Positions 45,122-48,999 of a stretch of 48,999 bases of DNA are shown here, one piece after another. The stretch covers positions 1 to 48,999 of the forward strand of contig JAKSNK010000012.1 of NCBI GenBank assembly GCA_024399835.1, given 5' to 3'. Source of the DNA: Paludibacteraceae bacterium (GTDB lineage Bacteria > Bacteroidota > Bacteroidia > Bacteroidales > Paludibacteraceae). The first letter of the stretch is position 1; each line of letters begins with the position of its first letter. A program made the position numbers and the translations under genes. The notes under the pieces were generated by a model. That model was not told the origin of the DNA. It saw nothing but the letters and a program-made list of their open reading frames with translations, and searched no databases.

Positions 45122-46450
45122 CTACACTTTGCGCTCCTTTTTCAACCTGCCGCCAATTATGCCGAATTGGTGCTGAATAGTTGTCTCTCCAATTACCGTT
45201 GCAATACCAAACCGGCAAGCTCGGTGGGGTTGGACTATGTCTCCGGCTTGGTGATGAAGGCGACTGTTGAGGCGGTACAGGCGCAGCCGGATAATCAGGG
45301 GGCTGAGAACTGGTATAGGGAGGTACGGGATTATGGCAATGCTTATTGGAGCGCCGTTCCCGAACAGCCGAAGGACTTGGATATATTGAATGCCTGCAAG
45401 CTCTATTTCGGTCTGCGCGATGTGGCTGTTTCCGGGCGTTTCGGCAGCGATACGAAGACTGTTGCGGCATGTGATTCGGCGTTAGGCAGGGCGGCACGGG
45501 CGTTGGCGTATTACGACCGGACTTATCGTATCTCCGACTCTGTTTCGCTTGCGTACGACGGTTCGCTCTTCTATTCGGGCGGCTGGTGGCATAAGGGCAA
45601 GTATGTCAACGAGATGTGGTGTGACGGGCAGTATATGGGACCGGCTCTGTTGGCGCAGTTGTTGGCACGGGGCTATGTGCCCGAAGGCAGAACGGCTGAC
45701 GAGTGGTGGCAACTGCTTGTGCACCAGTTTGATATTACTTGGTACCAACTCTGGAATCCTTACGACCGCCTGCTTTACCATGCTTTCTCTGCTTCGCCTG
45801 AGTCGGATGCGGCGTGGGCTGATTTGGACTCTGCTGCCTGGCATTATGGAACCAGTTCGGAGTATTGGAGTAGGGCAGTAGGGTGGTATATGCTGGCATT
45901 GGTGGATGTGCTTGAGGCGATGGAGCAAACCGGTGTCTCTACTCGGCATGGCTTGACTTTGGCGCGTGAACGGTTAACTTTCTATCTGCGCCGGTTGGCA
46001 GCAGGAGTGGCGGCGCGACAGGACGCTGCTTCGGGGTGCTGGACGCAGTTGTTGCAGTACCCGGTGGGGTATCAGCCGGAGGGGTGTGATAAGAGCAATT
46101 ATTTGGAGGCAAGCGGCTCGGCGTTGTTTACGGCATGCTATTTGAAGGCGTTACGCCTGCATTTGTTGCCGGATGGTGTGTATCGTCCTTTGGCGGAGCG
46201 TGCTTTTAGGGGACTGGTGGAGCAGTTTCTGACGGACGAAGTGGGAGACGGCAATCGTCTGGCGTTGGTGCATAGTTGTGCTTCGGCAGGTCTGAGTGAC
46301 ACGAGAAAGGGCGATGCGGCGTATTATCTGTGTGGCAAGGATGTCACGCAGATTAACGATTATACGGAGGGTAAGATTCTCGGTGCTTTTGTCATGGCTG
46401 CCACCGAATATTTTCTGTCCGCCACCGAATACACTAATGCTCACCATTAG
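45104..46450 (+). CDS. GH105 unsaturated glycuronyl hydrolase
   Basis: A 448-residue (alpha/alpha)6-barrel protein of the GH88/GH105 type. The family landmarks are present: NEMWCDGQYMGPALLAQLLA (catalytic Asp region), the His in LLYHAF, EYWSRAVGWYMLALVDVLEA, and SNYLEASGSALFTACYLKAL. These enzymes remove unsaturated uronic acid from oligosaccharides released by pectin or other polysaccharide lyases, in the periplasm or cytoplasm. The start is MLNLLLLHFALLFQPA, a short hydrophobic segment that may serve as a signal peptide and comes largely from the 9-bp repeat. The TTG at 45086 would lengthen it by six residues. It is the last gene of the operon, 24 bp after argS at the chosen ATG; no lyase or SusCD pair is nearby. 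Confidence 0.9.
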   Translation: MLNLLLLHFALLFQPAANYAELVLNSCLSNYRCNTKPASSVGLDYVSGLVMKATVEAVQAQPDNQGAENWYREVRDYGNAYWSAVPEQPKDLDILNACKLYFGLRDVAVSGRFGSDTKTVAACDSALGRAARALAYYDRTYRISDSVSLAYDGSLFYSGGWWHKGKYVNEMWCDGQYMGPALLAQLLARGYVPEGRTADEWWQLLVHQFDITWYQLWNPYDRLLYHAFSASPESDAAWADLDSAAWHYGTSSEYWSRAVGWYMLALVDVLEAMEQTGVSTRHGLTLARERLTFYLRRLAAGVAARQDAASGCWTQLLQYPVGYQPEGCDKSNYLEASGSALFTACYLKALRLHLLPDGVYRPLAERAFRGLVEQFLTDEVGDGNRLALVHSCASAGLSDTRKGDAAYYLCGKDVTQINDYTEGKILGAFVMAATEYFLSATEYTNAHH

Positions 46451-46462
46451 TACTTTGTCCCC

Positions 46463-46645
46463 GCTTCCCCGGTTCACCGATTCACCTTTTTTTATCACTA
46501 CTGCCTGCATTGGTGTGTTTCACCCTATTGGGCACTCCGCTCCGCTGCTTGCCGGTAGGGTTCTCCACACTTATGCAGTCAGCACGAAAATACAAGGTTC
46601 ACAATCTGCCAAAACTGCTCAATCTGCTTTTGTATTCTTTGTTTT
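46463..46645 (+). repeat. Dispersed duplicate block, copy 1
   Basis: Begins with family B units (GCTTCCCC GGTTCACC GATTCACC), continues through ATCACTACTGCCTGCATTGG and ends near CTCAATCTGCTTTTGT. It is repeated at an offset of 306 bp (46767-46951). The inner part is nearly identical. Confidence 0.88.
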
Positions 46646-46766
46646 TTTTGTGGTGCCTATTCAGGTACTCTTTCGACACCGACGATGTATCGTTCTTTTG
46701 TCGAAAAGAGACCGATATAGGCACTTGTGATTTCAAAATCGGACGCTTGTGATTCAAAGAAAACTC

Positions 46767-46951
46767 GCTTCCCCAGTTTACCGATTCATCTTTTTTTTTA
46801 TCACTACTGCCTGCATTGGTGTGTTTCACCCTATTGGGCACTCCGCTCCGCTGCTTGCCGGTAGGGTTCTCCACACTTATGCAGTCAGCACGAAAATACA
46901 AGGTTCACAATCTGCCAAAACTGCTCAATCTGCTTTTGTGTCCTTTGTCCT
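46767..46951 (+). repeat. Dispersed duplicate block, copy 2
   Basis: Copy of 46463-46645, with more divergent family B units (GCTTCCCC AGTTTACC GATTCATC) at the front and a different sequence after the shared end. Preceded by GTGATTCAAAGAAAACTCG, which also occurs at 47031-47049. Confidence 0.88.
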
Positions 46952-46973
46952 TTTGTGGTGTCTTGATTGGATG

Positions 46974-47014
46974 GTTTTGCCGCCTCGCGACGAGTCGCGC
47001 TTTTGCGGCAAAAA
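46974..47014. repeat. Large nested inverted repeat (REP-like hairpin)
   Basis: A perfect 10-bp outer stem GTTTTGCCGC/GCGGCAAAAC encloses an inner 6-bp stem CGCGAC/GTCGCG. No T run follows on either strand, so it is not a standard terminator. Confidence 0.6.
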
Positions 47015-47049
47015 CTACCCAACAAGACATTGTGATTCAAAGAAAACTC

Positions 47050-47262
47050 GTTTCACCGGTTCACCGATTAAATTCTGTTCGTACCACAAAACTCTTATAT
47101 TCCCTCAGCGTTGGTGCGAGCTTATTATTTATTATTTATTATTTATTATTTATTCCGTTTCCCCGGTTCACCGATTAAACTCTGTTCGTACCACAAAACT
47201 CTTATATTCCCTCCGCGTTAGTGCGAGCTTATTATTTATTATTTATTGTCTATTATTTATTT
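47050..47262 (+). repeat. Two tandem copies of a ~107-bp block ending in a TTATTAT 7-bp repeat
   Basis: Copies start at 47050 (GTTTCACC GGTTCACC) and 47157 (GTTTCCCC GGTTCACC). Both pass through CTGTTCGTACCACAAAACTC and CTTATATTCCCTC and end in runs of TTATTAT. Only a few substitutions separate them. Confidence 0.87.
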
Positions 47263-47317
47263 CCGCCTCCTTCGGTTTGCTCCGACGAAAAAACATGTTT
47301 TATAACATATTTTTAAA

Positions 47318-47349
47318 TTTGCATATATCAAAACTTTTTTGTAATTTTG
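47318..47349 (+). promoter_or_regulatory. Promoter of the nucleotidyltransferase gene
   Basis: TTTG (47318-47321), 20-bp spacer, TAATTTTG (47342-47349), 37 bp before the ATG at 47387. Confidence 0.75.
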
Positions 47350-47386
47350 CAGCGCAAAATGATTGAAAGGCAAAAGTTGCTAAAAA

Positions 47387-47680
47387 ATGAAAAAAACTGA
47401 AACTTATATTTCCCTGCTCAGACAAAATGCTGATGAATTGAAAACCAAGTATGGCATTACGATGATGTGCTTGTTTGGTTCTGTGGCTCGTGGAGAGCAA
47501 CATGAGGGTAGTGATGTGGACATATTTGTGGATATGCCTCCAACATTGCGTCAAGTGGGAGGAGCTGAAATTTATTTGCGGCAGTTGTTGGGTTGTGATG
47601 TGGATTTAATTCGTAATCACAAAGGGTTAACTCCCTTGTTTAGAAAACAAATAGAACAGGATGGAATCAATGTCTTCTGA
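47387..47680 (+). CDS. MntA-type nucleotidyltransferase (putative antitoxin)
   Basis: A 97-residue minimal nucleotidyltransferase. The motif LFGSVARGEQHEGSDVDIFV supplies the GSxxRG loop and the two metal-binding Asp, and a third acidic position occurs in GCDVDLI. Such proteins pair with HEPN RNases (HepT) in toxin-antitoxin modules and inactivate the toxin by adding AMP to it. Here the partner downstream survives only as a C-terminal fragment in another frame (47680-47811), so the antitoxin seems orphaned. It has its own consensus promoter and sits between a repeat-rich gap and a surface-protein gene. Confidence 0.88.
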   Translation: MKKTETYISLLRQNADELKTKYGITMMCLFGSVARGEQHEGSDVDIFVDMPPTLRQVGGAEIYLRQLLGCDVDLIRNHKGLTPLFRKQIEQDGINVF

Positions 47681-47811
47681 AAATATTGAGATATCATATA
47701 GCGCATGGCTATTTTGAAATAGATGTGGATTATGTGTTTTCTACTATCAAAACAGATTTGTTGCCCTTGCAGCACGCTGTAAATACATTGATAAATATCT
47801 TATCGAAATAA
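47680..47811 (+). pseudogene. HepT (HEPN toxin) C-terminal remnant
   Basis: In a frame different from the preceding gene, 43 codons read KILRYHIAHGYFEIDVDYVF and continue to a TAA at 47809-47811. The RYHIAHGYFEID block matches the RX4-6H active-site end of HEPN/DUF86 toxins, and the amphipathic C-terminal helix follows. The N-terminal two thirds, normally about 70 residues, and any start codon are missing, which points to a deletion. The catalytic motif itself is retained in the fragment. Confidence 0.7.
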
Positions 47812-47857
47812 TATTAATTAACAATTTTATTAACAATTTAAACAACAATTATTGCTT

Positions 47858-48999
47858 ATGAAAAACAACTTTTTTAATTCAGTCATTAACCGTGGTTTTA
47901 ACGGGGGTAGAACGGGAGTAGGAGCTCCGGTTACCGACACGTGTTCTTCCCATGGTCTTATCGGTAGTATATCGGTAGTAGAGACTACTGTTAAGCATCA
48001 GTCTTTATCTTTCCGCCGTGTCGCCATGCTCCTCTTTGTCATACTCCTCTCCATTGGGAATATGTGGGGAACAATAGTAACTTATTCGTTTTCTGCTACT
48101 GAAATCAAGGCGGGAACAACAAAAGGAACTGTTACGGTCTCAATGAAGGGATGTACCGATAAAACTGGTGATCCACAACAAATATGTAAGGATGGTAGCA
48201 CTAAGGTAAAAGAAGGTGTTATTCAGATAGCAAATACTGCTGGCACGAGTTGGGATGATAAATGTGTTGTTATTTCATCAACGAGTGTTATTGAATCCTT
48301 TAATGTGCATGGTGCTCCTAATACTGACGCATCAAAAAAATATGCTGTAATTGGGTGGAAGGGAACTCCTAGCGCAACATTCGATGGTAAAACAACATTG
48401 ACATTACCATCTCGTGCGAATGCTTGTAGTGATGCTTATTCAGGAGAAATAACACCACTTGATGCTGATAGTAAAAAAACTATTAAGAATGTTCGCATTT
48501 ATCGTCAAGTGAAAGTGTCTGCTACTAAATTTGAAGGAAGTTCAACTTTAGGTGATGGTCAAACAGGGCAGATTGCCGATATCTCTGTGACTGTTAATGA
48601 AATTCCGACCTCTTGCACCGTTACTTTCTATAAAAACGATGGTACGGATGCTACTGCTACTCAAACTAATATAACCCCAAGTACGCCTACTTCTCTAAGA
48701 ACGCTCTCTGATATTGATTGGTCTCGTACTGGCTATGACTTTGATGGTTGGGCAGAAAGTGCAAGTGGCGATGCTGTATATGAAGATGGCGGCTCTATCA
48801 CTCTTACCTCAAACAAAGACCTTTATGCCCACTGGACTGCTAAAACTTATGACATTACCTTAGATGCCAACGGCGGTGCTGCTGATGGTTCGGCTACGGT
48901 TGTCTATGATGGCGGTGTCACTAGTTATACTCCTGCAACTCCTGCTGGCGAAGGACAAACACTTCTTGGCTATTTCAGTGCTACCACAGGTGGCAACAA
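47858..48999 (+). CDS. InlB B-repeat surface protein, N-terminal part (continues past window)
   Basis: An open frame of 380 codons to the window edge. The start MKNNFFNSVI is followed by about 42 residues encoded by the family C repeat (including GFNGGRTGVGAPV and GLIGSISVVETTV). The hydrophobic signal segment RVAMLLFVILLSIGNMWG comes only after that, so the extension precedes a normal-looking signal peptide. A beta-rich region of about 190 residues comes next, then InlB B-type (Listeria-Bacteroides) repeats: CTVTFYKNDG...YDFDGWAESASG...LYAHWTAKTY and a second beginning ITLDANGGAADG. These proteins are exposed at the cell surface. A downstream ATG (at the MLLFVIL segment) is an alternative start that would exclude the repeat. 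Confidence 0.82.
   Translation, partial: MKNNFFNSVINRGFNGGRTGVGAPVTDTCSSHGLIGSISVVETTVKHQSLSFRRVAMLLFVILLSIGNMWGTIVTYSFSATEIKAGTTKGTVTVSMKGCTDKTGDPQQICKDGSTKVKEGVIQIANTAGTSWDDKCVVISSTSVIESFNVHGAPNTDASKKYAVIGWKGTPSATFDGKTTLTLPSRANACSDAYSGEITPLDADSKKTIKNVRIYRQVKVSATKFEGSSTLGDGQTGQIADISVTVNEIPTSCTVTFYKNDGTDATATQTNITPSTPTSLRTLSDIDWSRTGYDFDGWAESASGDAVYEDGGSITLTSNKDLYAHWTAKTYDITLDANGGAADGSATVVYDGGVTSYTPATPAGEGQTLLGYFSATTGGN
47891..47995. repeat. Family C repeat array in the N-terminus of the InlB-repeat gene
   Basis: Module 1 (TAACGGGGGTAGAACGGGAG, 47898-47919) and module 2 (CTTATCGGTAGTATATCGGT, then AGTAGAG, 47957-47983) are the reverse complements of the modules at 26871-26964, in the other order. 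Units again step by 11 bp. Confidence 0.8.

Larger units (their letters stand above)
46451..47317. other. Repeat-rich intergenic region without a convincing gene
   Basis: About 870 bp built from duplicated blocks. Short open frames such as 46510-46752 and 46816-47178 come from two copies of the same block, diverge in frame after it, and resemble no protein I know. I regard the region as a repeat accumulation site. Individual repeats are listed separately. Confidence 0.7.

Noticed and set aside
46510-46752. Possible small gene of 80 residues, with a second related frame at 46816-47178
   Set aside because: Both come from the duplicated non-coding block, diverge in unrelated directions after it, and include simple-repeat peptides. 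No signal of purifying selection can be seen.
46463-47262. CRISPR array
   Set aside because: Repeats are directly tandem or nested, with spacings of 8, 107 and 306 bp rather than regular 25-40-bp repeats with unique spacers, and no cas gene is present.

Overview
The window looks like a chromosomal segment of an uncultured-type Bacteroidales (phylum Bacteroidota). Three things point there: (i) many start sites carry the Bacteroidota promoter pattern TTTG, 19-21 bp, TAnnTTTG; (ii) secreted proteins end in type-A-like type IX secretion (T9SS) tails; (iii) gene families and neighbourhoods such as DUF6913, Bacteroidales-type ArgS, a PpiD-like SurA_N protein and GH105. No rRNA, IS element, phage or CRISPR array was seen.

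Layout. 1-5.2 kb: end of a secreted protein gene, rpsA, then an MBL hydrolase, a polyprenol-phosphate glycosyltransferase and an M23 lipoprotein. 5.4 kb: tRNA-Val. 5.6-7.8 kb (minus): AraC regulator, EamA transporter and LMW tyrosine phosphatase, joined by 4-bp overlaps. 8.0-14.0 kb (plus): small lipoprotein plus a tripartite RND efflux pump. 14.0-25.0 kb (minus): three paralogous giant surface proteins (IgGFc-binding-like domain plus PKD), an OmpA-family protein and a PAP2 phosphatase. 25.1-33.8 kb (minus): endonuclease I, pssA, an MFS transporter, a secreted propeller-like protein, a PpiD-like foldase and an OB-fold lipoprotein. 33.9-35.2 kb: infC-rpmI-rplT. 35.3-46.5 kb: dapA (minus), then a long plus-strand run of nuclease/phosphatase, ligA, DUF6913, a small membrane protein, aminopeptidase P, nadC, argS and GH105. 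46.5-49.0 kb: repeat-rich gap, a MntA-type antitoxin with a broken HepT, and the start of an InlB-repeat surface protein.

The most unusual theme is short phased repeats (periods 7, 8, 9 and 11 bp) scattered between genes and also inside reading frames without breaking them. An 11-bp palindromic family sits in the rpsA leader and in frame in dapA and the PAP2 gene. An 8-bp family sits twice in argS, across the pepP/nadC junction and in the 46.5-47.2 kb gap. A second 11-bp family covers the pssA stop codon and forms the N-terminal extension of the last protein. A 7-bp repeat lies inside aminopeptidase P, and a 9-bp repeat supplies the hydrophobic start of the GH105 protein. They resemble in concept the Rickettsia palindromic elements that insert peptides into essential proteins, but the sequences here are not ones I recognise.

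Other points of note: recent homogenisation of about 780 bp between two adjacent surface-protein genes; a short C-terminal signature shared by five secreted proteins; a symmetrical bidirectional promoter between dapA and the nuclease gene; a promoter that overlaps a terminator hairpin; a tRNA with C33; and a PpiD homologue with an apparently collapsed parvulin domain.
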